Assembly (NCBI RefSeq): GCF_900105945.1
Contig: NZ_FNSO01000003.1
Location: forward strand, 744,001-808,000
From: Amycolatopsis tolypomycina
GTDB lineage: Bacteria; Actinomycetota; Actinomycetes; Mycobacteriales; Pseudonocardiaceae
Length of the DNA stretch: 64,000 nucleotides
Direction: 5' to 3'
Made by a program: the position numbers and the translations under genes. This document shows positions 53,357 to 62,827 of this stretch, piece after piece. Each line of letters starts with the position of its first letter. Position 1 is the first letter of the stretch. The notes beneath the pieces are model-generated. The model was given only the letters and a program-made list of their open reading frames with translations. It did not search any database and was not told the DNA's origin.

Positions 53357-53863
53357 ATGACTCAGCTCAAGCCGCACAACGACATCCAGATCGCAACCGG
53401 GCAACTCGGCGAACCCGTCATGGGACCCCAGCGTCAGCAGCTCACCGTCGCGGTCCATTCCGGCCTGGCCCCGATCCGGACCCTGTCGTCCGGGTTCGTG
53501 CGGATGCCCGGCGGCCACCACGCGCTCGCGCACATCCATGCCGAATCCGAGATCCAGGTCTACGTCGTACGCGGCAGGATCGCGTCCCTGGTCGGCCCCG
53601 ACATGACGCCGACCCTGCATGGCCCCGGATCCCTGGTCTACATCGCGCCAGGAGTGGAGCACGTGGGCGTGAACCTCGATCCGCACGAGCCGGCCGAGTT
53701 GGTGGAGTTCCGCACCGATCCGGCGTTCAACACGGACGTGGTCCCCATCACCGGCTTGGACGCGCTCGCCGAAACCCGCGTCACCCAGCTGCGCCGTGAG
53801 TACCTGCTCGGCCGCTGCGACAAGCAGCTGGCCATCCCGTCCGTGCACGCCGTGACCCGCTGA
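53357..53863 (+). CDS. Cupin-fold protein
   Basis: 168 residues. The first cupin motif is visible as HALAHIHAESEIQVYVVRG (His, His and Glu metal ligands), and a second as GSLVYIAPGVEHVGVN (about residues 95-110). Metal binding is probable; enzymatic role unknown. A GAGGAAACG site precedes the ATG. It is probably co-transcribed with the YczE-type gene. Confidence 0.75.
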   Translation: MTQLKPHNDIQIATGQLGEPVMGPQRQQLTVAVHSGLAPIRTLSSGFVRMPGGHHALAHIHAESEIQVYVVRGRIASLVGPDMTPTLHGPGSLVYIAPGVEHVGVNLDPHEPAELVEFRTDPAFNTDVVPITGLDALAETRVTQLRREYLLGRCDKQLAIPSVHAVTR

Positions 53864-53959
53864 GCCCCACGGCCAACCACAGGCACCCGCGCGTGAATCC
53901 GTGCGGGCATCGGAAACACATCACCGCGGCCACCGCCGCACCACCGAAAGGAACTCCTC

Positions 53960-54175
53960 ATGCAGAACGTCCAGATCGTCCGGGCCATCCTCGCCGGAAC
54001 ATTCATCGTCGCCGGGATCGTGGCCGGCGCGGGCGCCGCGTCCGCCACAACAACGCACCAGTCCGCCCCGGCCGCCGTCACGGTCAGCCCCGACACCCGC
54101 GAGGGCGCGATCACCGACGCATCCCCGGGCGGGGCACCGGTAGTGGCTCCCGACGGCACCCGGATCTGGTGGTAG
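53960..54175 (+). CDS. Small secreted peptide ending in an APDGTRIW motif
   Basis: 71 residues. Signal peptide with cleavage near GAASATTT; the mature part is about 42 residues, Ala/Thr/Pro-rich, ending PVVAPDGTRIWW. GAAAGGAAC precedes the ATG. The motif PV(V/T)APDGTRIW recurs in the secreted protein encoded at 54590-55144. Function unknown. Confidence 0.6.
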   Translation: MQNVQIVRAILAGTFIVAGIVAGAGAASATTTHQSAPAAVTVSPDTREGAITDASPGGAPVVAPDGTRIWW

Positions 54176-54589
54176 AGCCCCACGGTCAACCACCACCTCG
54201 AGCCGAATCTCTCCCGCCGGTCACGGCCAGGGCGCCGAAACACCAGCGATTCTCGTCACGCAATCCACACGTCTACCGACAATCAATGCTGCCCTTAAAC
54301 GGGTGGTCCGACAAAACAAAATATCTGCCTCGTTGCCCTTGACTTCGACTGTTTTCCTGGGCAGCGTGGACGGCATCAGCAAACACAGGCGCTGATCGTG
54401 GGGTCACCACAGTAAGTCTGAGCCTCTGCGTGTGCCGACAGGTTGGGGAACCTGGCAGCACGGTGCACGCGACCCAGAGTTGGATCACAACTCTCCTCCG
54501 CCGGAGAACAGAATCAGTTTTCCGCGAACCATGGGGCTCGGGTGGGACTCCTCGAATTTCGGTCAAGAAATTCCACCAGAGGAGCAGAA

Positions 54590-55144
54590 ATGATGTTGTC
54601 TCATCGAGTTCGACTCGGGCTCGTGGCCGCCGCCGCGGCGGCAACCACGGTCGGCGGGGCCGGCCTCGCCGACGCGGCCACCGGCCACGCCCCGGTGCCA
54701 GCACCGGCCGCGCACAGCGCGGCCAAGGACGTCGGGGTCCCGAGCGAGGTCGATTCCTCGGCGCCGGTGACCGCACCGGACGGCACCCGCATCTGGGGGC
54801 TGACGGCCCTCCCGTTCGGCGGCCACGCCACCCGCACCCGCCAGGCGACCCGCGAGGGCCGGGCGGCCTCGACGCAGAGCGCGATCGAGGTCGACATCCT
54901 CGCCTCGGGCGCCCGGCTGCGCGCGTCGGTGCCCCGCGGCACGGTGATCGGCCTGGCCTACCCCGGGCAGACCGCCTGGGGTGGCTGCCAGATCCCCGGT
55001 TCCGACGGCTACGTGTGGGGCTGGCTGAGCGTGCAGACCTCGGCCGGCTGGCGATCCGGCTGGATGCGCCACGACCTGTGGTCGATCACCCAGCACACCT
55101 ACCCGGGCGGCGGGTCGGATCCGAGCAGCCTGCCCTGGTGCTGA
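54590..55144 (+). CDS. Secreted protein with APDGTRIW motif and SH3-like C-terminus
   Basis: 184 residues from the first of two ATGs behind GAGGAGC. Signal peptide cleavage is near GLADAATG. The mature N-terminus has SSAPVTAPDGTRIWGLT, like the small peptide upstream. The C-terminal half resembles a bacterial SH3-like wall-binding domain (VIGLAYPGQTAWGGCQI and GYVWGWLSVQ with a Trp-rich end). Two Cys residues may form a disulphide. Role unknown. Confidence 0.6.
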   Translation: MMLSHRVRLGLVAAAAAATTVGGAGLADAATGHAPVPAPAAHSAAKDVGVPSEVDSSAPVTAPDGTRIWGLTALPFGGHATRTRQATREGRAASTQSAIEVDILASGARLRASVPRGTVIGLAYPGQTAWGGCQIPGSDGYVWGWLSVQTSAGWRSGWMRHDLWSITQHTYPGGGSDPSSLPWC

Positions 55145-55516
55145 CCCGCCGAGGTCGATGACTCACCGGCCACGGTGACATCACCCCAGGGCTTGTGAGC
55201 CCGGCGGCCACCGCCTCCCCACGTCGATAGGTGGCCGCCTCCCCGGGAGGCGGCCGGCGCAACCACCCTCCAGCGTCGGCCGCCTCCCCAACCCTTCTTC
55301 AGCGAAAGCGCAGCCATGAACGAACCACGCCGCCACCCCGCTCCCGAGCAGCAGCCGCTGACGCGACCCGCCGAACCGGTGCTCGCCGCGCCAGCGGCCT
55401 CGCGAGAGTCGACGTCGGTTCTCCGCCCCGTGGTGCGTATCGCGCGCGTGACGGTGCGGCACCTGCACATCGTGCGCGCGCGGACGGACACACGAGGCAG
55501 CGTTGCCGCGGTCGGC
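55145..55516. other. Gap with a GC-rich palindrome, between the secreted genes and the pilus locus
   Basis: GGCCGCCTCCC (55233-55243) and GGGAGGCGGCC (55245-55255) are an almost continuous palindrome able to form a terminator-like stem. A plus-strand frame starts at an ATG at 55316 but runs without a stop antisense through the peptidase gene, so I do not call it as a gene. Confidence 0.4.
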
Positions 55517-56155
55517 TCAGCCGCCGGTCAGGATCATGATGAGCGCGCCACCGAACAGGCAGGGCCCGAACGGCACGGTGGCGTGGCCCCGCTCGTCGCC
55601 GCGGTGGGCTCCGGGGACGACGATCAGCAGCAATGCCAGTACGGCGGCCATCACCAGTGCGCCGGCTACCTGGGGCCAGCCGGTCCAGCCGGTCAGGGTG
55701 CCGGCGACGGCCGCGATGACGATGTCCCCGGCCCCGACGCCGCCGTTGGTGAGCACGGCCAGCACGAGGACCAGGCCACCGGCGGCCAGCAGAGCGCCGA
55801 CAGCGCGCACCCCCGGCTCCAGGTCGTGACGAGCCAGGCACAAGGCCCCGAAACCGGCGACGACGCCCGCCAGTTGCGGCCAGGCCAGCTGTCGCGGCAG
55901 GCGGTGCTCGCACCAGTCCACGACCGCCAGCGGCACGCCAAGCACCGCCGCGAACCCGTACACCGCGAACGCGCCGCGGTCACCGACCCGCCACGCCAAC
56001 AGTGCCAGCAGCGCCGCGGTGACCACGGCACCCAGCCACCACGACCCGGCGATCTCGTGCTCCTTCCGCAGCAGCCGACGAGTGACCGCGCTCGAGGCGG
56101 CGCCGAGCCCCAGCCCGACCGCAGCGGCGCCGAGGACCCACCAGAGGCCGTTCAT
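55517..56155 (-). CDS. Prepilin peptidase (A24 family, TadV/CpaA-like)
   Basis: 212 residues with about six to seven TM helices. The two aspartate motifs of type IV prepilin peptidases are visible: AVVDWCEHRLP (about residue 78) and GGVGAGDIVI (GxGD, about residue 145). It processes the leader of the Flp pilin encoded at 62828. Start: ATG at 56155; an AGGAGGGG site is farther upstream, so a TTG at 56161 or a GTG at 56167 is possible. Divergent from the rest of the Tad cluster. Confidence 0.8.
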   Translation of the reverse strand: MNGLWWVLGAAAVGLGLGAASSAVTRRLLRKEHEIAGSWWLGAVVTAALLALLAWRVGDRGAFAVYGFAAVLGVPLAVVDWCEHRLPRQLAWPQLAGVVAGFGALCLARHDLEPGVRAVGALLAAGGLVLVLAVLTNGGVGAGDIVIAAVAGTLTGWTGWPQVAGALVMAAVLALLLIVVPGAHRGDERGHATVPFGPCLFGGALIMILTGG

Positions 56156-56185
56156 CGACAATTGCACGACCCCTCCTGCTCTCGC

Positions 56186-56824
56186 ATGATCACTGTGCCC
56201 GCCATCTTGCCTGGTCGCATGGTCATCTCGCTCGCGCGCAACCCGCGGGGGAGCGCACCGACGCGCAGCCGGAGGCGCCTCGTCGCTGTCGCCGCTGCGG
56301 TATTCGGGTTCGCCGTGAGCGCCTGCAGCGCGGGCGGCGCCGACGTCCCGGCCTCCTCGGCGAGCACGCCGATGGCCGTGGATCCGACCGCCACGACCGC
56401 ATCGCCGGCCAGTGCGGCGAAGCAGAAGGCCGTCGACGCGTACCTGGGCATGTGGCGGGATGTCGCCGCCGTGGCCACCACCTCGGACTGGCAGTCGCCC
56501 CGGCTGGCCGAGCACGCCACCGGCGACGCGCTCTCGGTGCTCGCGCGCCAGCTCTACGCCGATCACTACAACGGCGTGGTCAGCAAAGGCGCTCCGGCCA
56601 ATTCGCCAGTCGCCCAGTCCGTCGATTCGCAGTACGAGCCCAAAACAGTCGTGATCCGCGACTGTTCGGATGCGAGCACCTGGCTGAAGTACCGGACGGA
56701 CAACGGAAAACCGGCCGATGACGAACCTGGCGGCAAACACTTGATCCACGCCGAAGTCAAACTGGCCGTCGACGGTTCCTGGCGCGTGACCCGGTTCGCC
56801 GTGGAACGGACCGGATCATGCTGA
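56186..56824 (+). CDS. Lipoprotein at the start of the Tad cluster
   Basis: 212 residues from the ATG at 56186; a second ATG at 56219 is possible, neither with a good ribosome site. The signal peptide ends in a lipobox VSAC (about residue 47). The mature domain (DAYLGMWRDVAAVATTSDWQ to KLAVDGSWRVTRFAVERTGS) resembles the NTF2-like/Mce-associated style fold of small actinobacterial lipoproteins. It overlaps the next gene by seven bases. Confidence 0.65.
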   Translation: MITVPAILPGRMVISLARNPRGSAPTRSRRRLVAVAAAVFGFAVSACSAGGADVPASSASTPMAVDPTATTASPASAAKQKAVDAYLGMWRDVAAVATTSDWQSPRLAEHATGDALSVLARQLYADHYNGVVSKGAPANSPVAQSVDSQYEPKTVVIRDCSDASTWLKYRTDNGKPADDEPGGKHLIHAEVKLAVDGSWRVTRFAVERTGSC

Positions 56825-57837
56825 CCACGGTACGCCGGTTCGGCATCGTCGCCACCGCAACCTCAGCGGTGATGTTCGCGAGCATCAACGCGGCGCTCGC
56901 GGGGGACTGGTACGGCGACATCGACTGTGGACAGTCCTCTTACCCCGGCTGTGAACTCGGCGCGGGCCAACGTGGCCACGACGCGCCCGCACCCCGGCCG
57001 GACCCGCGCTCCGGCGCGCCGAAAACCCACGACGGTCAGCGCGACACAACGTCGCCGCCGGGAGACCGGATTGTCGGCGGCGAGGACACCCGGGCGGACT
57101 GCTCGTATGTCCGCAGCGACTACCAGCCACCGTCCAACGGAATCCAGACCGCGAGCCACCGCTCCGGCCACTCGGCGTCCGCCGACGTGCGGTTCGCCTC
57201 CCTGGCACGGTCCACCCCGCACGGGCCCCGGCTGGTGCAGGCGCCCGGTCAGGCCGGGGCGTGGTACGTCTACCGGTGCTCGGGGCCGGGCTCGCGCGAT
57301 GCGCTGTTCCGGGCGCCGGTGTGGTTCGCCGACGGGCAAGCGCCAGGCGTGGCTCCGGTGCCCTCGCCGCAGCAGCTGGCCGAGCAGGCCCGCTCGCAGC
57401 TGCGGCTGCCGAGCCCGGTGATCGCCTCGAGTCCGGTAGGCACGCAGCTGGTCCGGTTGCCGACGTGGCTGTGGCTGGATCGGGCGATGTGGCAGCCGCG
57501 CTCGGCGATGGCGTCGGTGCCCGCGGTGTCGGTCACCGCGACCGCGATCCCGACATCGGTGTCGTGGTCCACCGGCGACGGAGCCACGGTGACCTGTACT
57601 GGTCCCGGAACCCCGTTCCCGGCCGGCGGTGCAGCGCAGGCCACGTCGCCGGATTGCGGACACACCTACCAGAGATCCTCGGCCGGCAGCCCCGGTGACC
57701 GGTTCCCGATCACCGCCACGGTGTCCTGGCGCATCACCTGGGCCGGCGGCGGAGCCGCAGGCGCGTTCCCGGACCTGACCACCAGCGCCGCCGCTGCACT
57801 GCGGGTCGCGGAAGCGCAGGCGCTCGGCACCGGATAA
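56818..57837 (+). CDS. Secreted protein with a PKD-like C-terminal domain
   Basis: 339 residues. The signal peptide is cleaved near INAALAGDW. A Cys-rich start (DIDCGQSSYPGC) is followed by a disordered linker. The domain about 240-325 has Ig/PKD-like strands (SVSWSTGDGATVTCTGPG and CGHTY), common in secreted proteins of actinobacterial Tad and conjugation loci. It overlaps the lipoprotein gene end. Possibly extracellular assembly of the pilus; inference. Confidence 0.65.
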   Translation: MLTTVRRFGIVATATSAVMFASINAALAGDWYGDIDCGQSSYPGCELGAGQRGHDAPAPRPDPRSGAPKTHDGQRDTTSPPGDRIVGGEDTRADCSYVRSDYQPPSNGIQTASHRSGHSASADVRFASLARSTPHGPRLVQAPGQAGAWYVYRCSGPGSRDALFRAPVWFADGQAPGVAPVPSPQQLAEQARSQLRLPSPVIASSPVGTQLVRLPTWLWLDRAMWQPRSAMASVPAVSVTATAIPTSVSWSTGDGATVTCTGPGTPFPAGGAAQATSPDCGHTYQRSSAGSPGDRFPITATVSWRITWAGGGAAGAFPDLTTSAAAALRVAEAQALGTG

Positions 57838-57945
57838 GTCCCGCGCACCGTCCCCGCACCACCCGACTTCCGTTTCCTGATCCCGTTTTCGCGCACACCG
57901 CAGATTCCACGGGCACGGGCGAGCTACACCTGGAGGGACCTCATC

Positions 57946-58653
57946 GTGAACAGCACCGACACTCCCGCGCGCGGCCAGAAACGCGTCGGTGCATCGGCGC
58001 CGGCGTCGTGGCTGGACCGCACCGGCGCACCCGCCACACCGACGTCCCGGCGCCCGCGGAAAGTGCCGCATCTGGCTGCCGGGGCACTGCTCGTCGTGCT
58101 CTGCGCCGGCGGAACCGTCTGGTGGACCACCAGCACCCAGGACCGGACGCCGACCCTGGCCGTGGCCAGGCCGGTCACCGTCGGGCACGTGCTGACCAGC
58201 GCTGACCTGCGCACCGTCGACGTCTCCGCATCGCCGGGCACCGCACTCGTCCCGGCCGATGAGGCTGCCAGCGTTCTCGGGCGGCCGATGGCGACCAACC
58301 TCGGGCCCGGAGCCCTGTTGACCCCGGACGCCGTCGGCGCCGCCCAGCTACCCGCACCCGGGCGCGCGATCGTCGCGGTCGGGGTCAAGCCCGGCCAATT
58401 CCCGCCCGCACTGACCGCCGGCACCCCGATCACCGTGATCGTCACTGCCGCCCCGACGCAGCCTGCGACTACCGCGCAGGGACCGGCGGCGGGCACGACC
58501 TGGCGCGCCACCGTGGTCGATGTCGCACCGGCGGCTACGGACCAGACCAGTGTGGTCTCGCTCGACCTCACGACCACCGACGCCGAGGCGCTGGCCCAGG
58601 TCCCGGCCGGTCAGCTCGCCCTGGTGATGCAGCCCGCGGGCGGTGGCCGCTGA
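57946..58653 (+). CDS. cpaB: CpaB/RcpC-like SAF-domain pilus assembly protein
   Basis: 235 residues from a GTG with GGAGGGA seven bases upstream. One TM helix at about 47-65. An SAF domain follows (ARPVTVGHVLTSADLRTVDV to GPGALLTPDAV). Flp pilus assembly CpaB proteins have this layout and act in the periplasm or outside. The stop overlaps the next start (TGATG). Confidence 0.75.
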   Translation: MNSTDTPARGQKRVGASAPASWLDRTGAPATPTSRRPRKVPHLAAGALLVVLCAGGTVWWTTSTQDRTPTLAVARPVTVGHVLTSADLRTVDVSASPGTALVPADEAASVLGRPMATNLGPGALLTPDAVGAAQLPAPGRAIVAVGVKPGQFPPALTAGTPITVIVTAAPTQPATTAQGPAAGTTWRATVVDVAPAATDQTSVVSLDLTTTDAEALAQVPAGQLALVMQPAGGGR

Positions 58654-59576
58654 TGCTGATCGCGTTGTGCTCCGTCCACGGCTCGCCGGGCGTGACCACC
58701 CTGGCCGTCGCCCTCGCCACCCACTGGCCCGAGGTCGCCCATAGCCGCCGGCTGGTCGCCGAGATCGACCCGGCCGGCGGCGACCTGGCGATGCGGTTAC
58801 ATCTGCCGACCACGCCCGGACTGGCCAGCCTCGCCGCCGCCGCACGCCGGCAGCCGCGCCCCGAACTCGTCTGGGAACACACCCACGCACTGGCTAGTGG
58901 CGCGCGGGTGCTCCTCGCCCCGCCCGGCAGCGGGCACGCGCGCGCCGCCCTGCACATCCTGACCGGCGCCGCCCAGCAGCTGCTGCCCGCCGCCGCCCGC
59001 CAGCCCGGAGTCGTGGTGCTGGCCGACTGCGGCCGTGTTGATCCCGGCACCCCGGCCGAGGCGATCGCGCGCCAGGCGGACGCCCTCGTTCTTCTCACGG
59101 GTACTCGCGGCGAGGACCTCGCCCACACCGCGGCACGGCTGAGCGAGCTGGCTCGCTGGACGCCACGGCCTGGCCTGCTGCTCACCGGCGACGGCTACCC
59201 GACCGCCGAGGTCGAACGCGAGCTCGGCGTGCCGACCATCGGGCGCCTCCCCCACGATCCGGCCGCCGCGGCCACCCTGACCGGCCACCAACCACCACAC
59301 ACGCGCCGCCGCCGAACCGACGGACTCGCCCGCCACGTCGCCGCGCTCGCACGCAGTCTGGCAACACCCGCCTCCGCTGCCGTTGCGCCGGCTGCCACGG
59401 CCGCAGACATGACCGGTTCGGCTGGTGCGGCTGCCGGTCAGCAGCGCACGGCCGATGGGACCATCGTCCCGCCTTCCCGCGCCGACCTGTCTCGCGGGCG
59501 TCGGCAGCCACCAGCCGGTGACCTGTCCCGCGGCAGCAGTCCGTCGTCCCCGACCGGGCCGGAGCCGCGGCCATGA
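58653..59576 (+). CDS. CpaE/TadZ-like ParA family ATPase with atypical Walker A
   Basis: 307 residues. The N-terminal P-loop reads HGSPGVTT (residues 9-16) in place of KGGxGKTT; the lysine is missing as in several actinobacterial TadZ/CpaE-like proteins. The fold continues with EIDPAGGDLAMR and VVVLADCGRVDPG. The C-terminal 80 residues are Arg/Ala/Pro-rich and disordered. It probably places the pilus machine at the cell pole or membrane. It overlaps TadA by four bases. Confidence 0.7.
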   Translation: MLIALCSVHGSPGVTTLAVALATHWPEVAHSRRLVAEIDPAGGDLAMRLHLPTTPGLASLAAAARRQPRPELVWEHTHALASGARVLLAPPGSGHARAALHILTGAAQQLLPAAARQPGVVVLADCGRVDPGTPAEAIARQADALVLLTGTRGEDLAHTAARLSELARWTPRPGLLLTGDGYPTAEVERELGVPTIGRLPHDPAAAATLTGHQPPHTRRRRTDGLARHVAALARSLATPASAAVAPAATAADMTGSAGAAAGQQRTADGTIVPPSRADLSRGRRQPPAGDLSRGSSPSSPTGPEPRP

Positions 59577-60943
59577 CGGCGAGCAGGCGCCCCACTGAAC
59601 CGTCCACGGCCGCCATCGGCGCCGAGCAGCGGCTGCACACGCGGCTGCGGCGGGCCCTCGCCTCGGAGCTGCCCGCACGCGTCGAGGCCGAGACGGGGCC
59701 GGCAGCGGGTCCGCTTCCGCTGGCGCGGCGGCGAGAGATCGGCCGCGAGGTCCTCGACGGCGCGATCGCCGCGCACAGCGAGGCCGAGCTGGTCGCCGGT
59801 CGCGAACTGGTGGACTCCGGCAAGGAGCAGGGGCTCGTCGAGCAGGTGCTGGACGAGGTGTTCGGCCTCGGCGGCCTGCAGCCGCTGCTGGACGACCCGA
59901 CGGTGGAGACGATCGCGGTCAACCGCTACGACCGGGTCTTCCTCCAGCACACCGACGGCCGCCGCACGGCGGCCGCCCCGGTCGCGGCCTCCAACGACGA
60001 GCTGACGGACCTGATCCGGACTTTGGCCGCGCGGGCGTCTTCGGAGGAGCGCCGCTTCGATCGCGGCTCACCCGCCCTGAACCTCCAGTTGCCGGGTGGC
60101 GAAAGGCTTTTCGCCGTGCTCGGGCTGACCGCGGGCGGGGTGACGGCGTGCACGATCCGCCGGCACGGCTACCTGACCGCAACCCTCGCCCAGCTGCGCC
60201 GCCGCGGCACCCTCGATGCCGGCTTGGAGCGCTTCCTGCGCGCGATCGTGCGGGCCCGCAAGAACACGCTGATCACCGGCGGCACCGGCGTCGGGAAAAC
60301 CACGATGCTGCGCGCGCTGGCCGACGAGATGGATCCGCTGGAACGCCTCGTCACCATCGAGGACGCCTTCGAGCTCGGCCTCGGGCTGGATCCCGTGCGG
60401 CACGCCGACGTCACCGCGTTGCAGGCGCGCGAGGCCAATGTGGAGGGCGAGGGCGCGATCGATCAGGCCGAGCTCGTTCGCTGGGGCCTGCGGATGAGCC
60501 CGGACCGGGTGATCGTCGGCGAGATCCGCGGGCCAGAGGTCATCCCGATGTGCAACGCCATGTCCCAGGGCAACGACGGCTCCATGGCCACCCTCCACGC
60601 GAGCAGCTCGAAGATCGCGTTCACCCGGCTCGCCTCTTACGCCGCGCAGGGGCCCGAGCGGCTGCCGCTGGAAGCCACCGCCCTGCTCGTCGCCTCGGCG
60701 GTGCACTTCGTCGTGCACCTCGATCGCGCTGCCGACCGCACGACCCGGGTCATCTCGTCCATCCGCGAGGTCGTCGACGCCGAGGCCGGTTCGGTGATCT
60801 CCAACGAGGTCTACCGCCGCGGCCCGGACCGCCGCGCGGCGCCGGTGGCCGGGGCGTTGCGCGCGGACACCCTCGACGACCTGGTCGCGGCCGGATTCGA
60901 CCCCGACCTGCTCTGCCGCCCGGAGGGCTGGTGGACGCCATGA
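59573..60943 (+). CDS. tadA: TadA/CpaF-type secretion ATPase
   Basis: 456 residues of the T2SS/T4P ATPase family. Walker A GGTGVGKTT (236-244), an Asp box (TIEDAFELGLG), Walker B-like RVIVGEIRG, and a His box region SMATLHASSS. It powers Flp pilus assembly. ATGA overlaps with the following TadB gene. The N-terminal 80 residues include the usual helical region. Confidence 0.9.
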   Translation: MTASRRPTEPSTAAIGAEQRLHTRLRRALASELPARVEAETGPAAGPLPLARRREIGREVLDGAIAAHSEAELVAGRELVDSGKEQGLVEQVLDEVFGLGGLQPLLDDPTVETIAVNRYDRVFLQHTDGRRTAAAPVAASNDELTDLIRTLAARASSEERRFDRGSPALNLQLPGGERLFAVLGLTAGGVTACTIRRHGYLTATLAQLRRRGTLDAGLERFLRAIVRARKNTLITGGTGVGKTTMLRALADEMDPLERLVTIEDAFELGLGLDPVRHADVTALQAREANVEGEGAIDQAELVRWGLRMSPDRVIVGEIRGPEVIPMCNAMSQGNDGSMATLHASSSKIAFTRLASYAAQGPERLPLEATALLVASAVHFVVHLDRAADRTTRVISSIREVVDAEAGSVISNEVYRRGPDRRAAPVAGALRADTLDDLVAAGFDPDLLCRPEGWWTP

Positions 60944-61872
60944 GCCCCGCCACCACCACGATCACCGCCGCCACCCTCGGGCTGGGGACCGCCGCCGGCG
61001 TCATCCTGATCGTCGCCGCCTGGCGCCGAACCCCGTCGCCATCGGCACCTTCGCGCGGTGCCCGGCTGGTTCGTGCCCTCCGGGGCCGGGCCGACGACCG
61101 CCGCGCCCTGGCGCGCCTGACGACGGCGGTCGCCGCGGGCACGGGGACCGGGGCCGTGACCGGGTGGGTGGCCGGCGCGGTGCTGGCCGCCGCGGCCGTC
61201 TGGTTCCTGCCGCGGCTGGTCGGCCCGGACCGCGCCCATCACCGGCGGGTCGCGCGGATCGAGGCGATCGCCTCCTGGACGGAGATGCTGCGCGACGTGC
61301 TCTCTGCGGCGGCCGGGCTCGAGCAAGCCATCCTCGCCACGGCCCCGCTCGCACCCGCGGCGATCCGCGGCGAGGTTGCCACCCTCACCGCGCGCCTGGA
61401 AAGCGGGCAGCGCCTTGCGCCGGCGCTGCGGGCCCTGGCGGGCGAGCTGGACGACCCGACCGCCGACCTCGTCCTCGCCGCCCTCATCCTCGCCGCCGAG
61501 CACCAGGCCCGCCAGCTCGGCGACCTGCTCAGCTCCCTGGCCACCACCGCCCGCGGGCAAGCCGCGATGCGGATGCGGGTCGAGACTGGGCGGGCCCGGA
61601 GCCGCACCTCGGTGCGGGTCATCGTCGCCACCACCGTCGCCTTCGCCGCCGCGGTCGTGCTGTTCAACCGCGCCTACCTCGACGTCTACAACACCGCCAC
61701 CGGCCAGGTCGTCCTGCTGCTCATCGGCGGCCTGTTCGCCGCCGGATTCGCCTGGCTCGCCCGCATCGCCACCAGCGGCCGACAGACCCGGGTACTGGCC
61801 ATGGACGCCCCGGACGCGACCGGAACACGCGACGGCGACGAGCCGATCGCTGGGGGAGGTGAGCGCTCGTGA
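60940..61872 (+). CDS. tadB: TadB-like inner-membrane pilus protein
   Basis: 310 residues from the ATG overlapping the TadA stop. It has the T2SSF-like core: hydrophobic N-terminal helices at about 5-25 and 70-90, a cytoplasmic domain with WTEMLRDVLSAAAGLEQAIL, and two C-terminal helices at about 225-285. TadB and TadC form the platform of the Tad machine. Charged tail with Asp/Glu. The TadC start overlaps the stop. Confidence 0.8.
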   Translation: MSPATTTITAATLGLGTAAGVILIVAAWRRTPSPSAPSRGARLVRALRGRADDRRALARLTTAVAAGTGTGAVTGWVAGAVLAAAAVWFLPRLVGPDRAHHRRVARIEAIASWTEMLRDVLSAAAGLEQAILATAPLAPAAIRGEVATLTARLESGQRLAPALRALAGELDDPTADLVLAALILAAEHQARQLGDLLSSLATTARGQAAMRMRVETGRARSRTSVRVIVATTVAFAAAVVLFNRAYLDVYNTATGQVVLLLIGGLFAAGFAWLARIATSGRQTRVLAMDAPDATGTRDGDEPIAGGGERS

Positions 61873-62762
61873 TCCCCGCACTCCTGCTGGGCGCCGGTGC
61901 CGGCGTCGGCTGGTGGCTGCTGCTGACCTGGATCCTGCCTGTCCGCCCGGCCCTGCACGACCGGCTCGCCCAGCTGCGCACCCGAACACCGGCCGCGCCG
62001 ATCGTCGTTGCGGACGACGCCTCCTGGGCCATTGCCTGGGTGCGGATGTTCGCGCCTGGCCTGCGGAAGCTCGGACTGCCTGGCGCACGGATCGAGGCCG
62101 ATCTGCGGATCACCGGCCGCGGCACCGACACCCACCTCGCCGCCAAAGCCCTGCTCACCATCGCCGGGCTACTGACCCCGTGGCTCCTGCAAGCCCTCCT
62201 CGCCCTCGGTGAACTCTCGCTGGACGTCGAGGTTCCGCTGCTGGCCGGGCTGGTACTCGCCGCCCTGGGGTTCCTGACCCCTGATCTCGACGTCCGCGCC
62301 AAGGCCACCCGGCTGCGGCGCGAGTTCCGCGACGCGCTCTCGGCGTTCCTCGACCTCGTCGGAATCACCCTCGCCGGCGGCGCTGGCGTCGAAGCCGCCC
62401 TCGGCGACGCCTCGGCTGTGGGAGCGGGCCCCGCATTCGAGGCGATCCGCCGCGCCCTGCGCACCGCACAGCTGACCCGCACCACCCCGTGGACCACACT
62501 GCGCCGGCTCGGCGAGGAACTCGACATCACCGAACTGGCCGAACTCGCCGCATCGATCTCCCTGGCCGGTACCGAAGGCGCCCGCGTCCGTGCCTCGCTG
62601 GCCGCGAAAGCCCAAGCCCTGCGCACCCACCAGGTCACCGACGCCGAAACCGACGCCCAGGCCGCCACCGAACGCATGGCCCTACCGGTCACGGTGCTGT
62701 TCCTCGGATTCCTGGGATTTATCGCCTACCCCGCGGTGATCCAAGTCCTCAATGGCCTCTGA
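61869..62762 (+). CDS. tadC: TadC-like inner-membrane pilus protein
   Basis: 297 residues from a GTG overlapping the previous stop (GTGA). T2SSF-like domain with LSAFLDLVGITLAGGAGVEA, and TM helices at about 2-25, 95-140 and 270-295. The role is as the second platform component. It is followed by a gap of 65 bases and then the pilin gene. Confidence 0.8.
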   Translation: MIPALLLGAGAGVGWWLLLTWILPVRPALHDRLAQLRTRTPAAPIVVADDASWAIAWVRMFAPGLRKLGLPGARIEADLRITGRGTDTHLAAKALLTIAGLLTPWLLQALLALGELSLDVEVPLLAGLVLAALGFLTPDLDVRAKATRLRREFRDALSAFLDLVGITLAGGAGVEAALGDASAVGAGPAFEAIRRALRTAQLTRTTPWTTLRRLGEELDITELAELAASISLAGTEGARVRASLAAKAQALRTHQVTDAETDAQAATERMALPVTVLFLGFLGFIAYPAVIQVLNGL

Positions 62763-62827
62763 CCGCTCCGTGTCCCCACCTCGACCCCGCGAAAGGCATT
62801 GAACCACAACGGAAAGAAGACACCACC

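Noticed and set aside
55316..56824. A 502-codon plus-strand open frame spanning from the secreted-gene gap to the Tad lipoprotein
   Set aside because: Its middle is antisense to a prepilin peptidase with clear catalytic motifs and reads as low-complexity Arg/Gln/Gly text; only the last 212 codons (from 56186) form a real lipoprotein.
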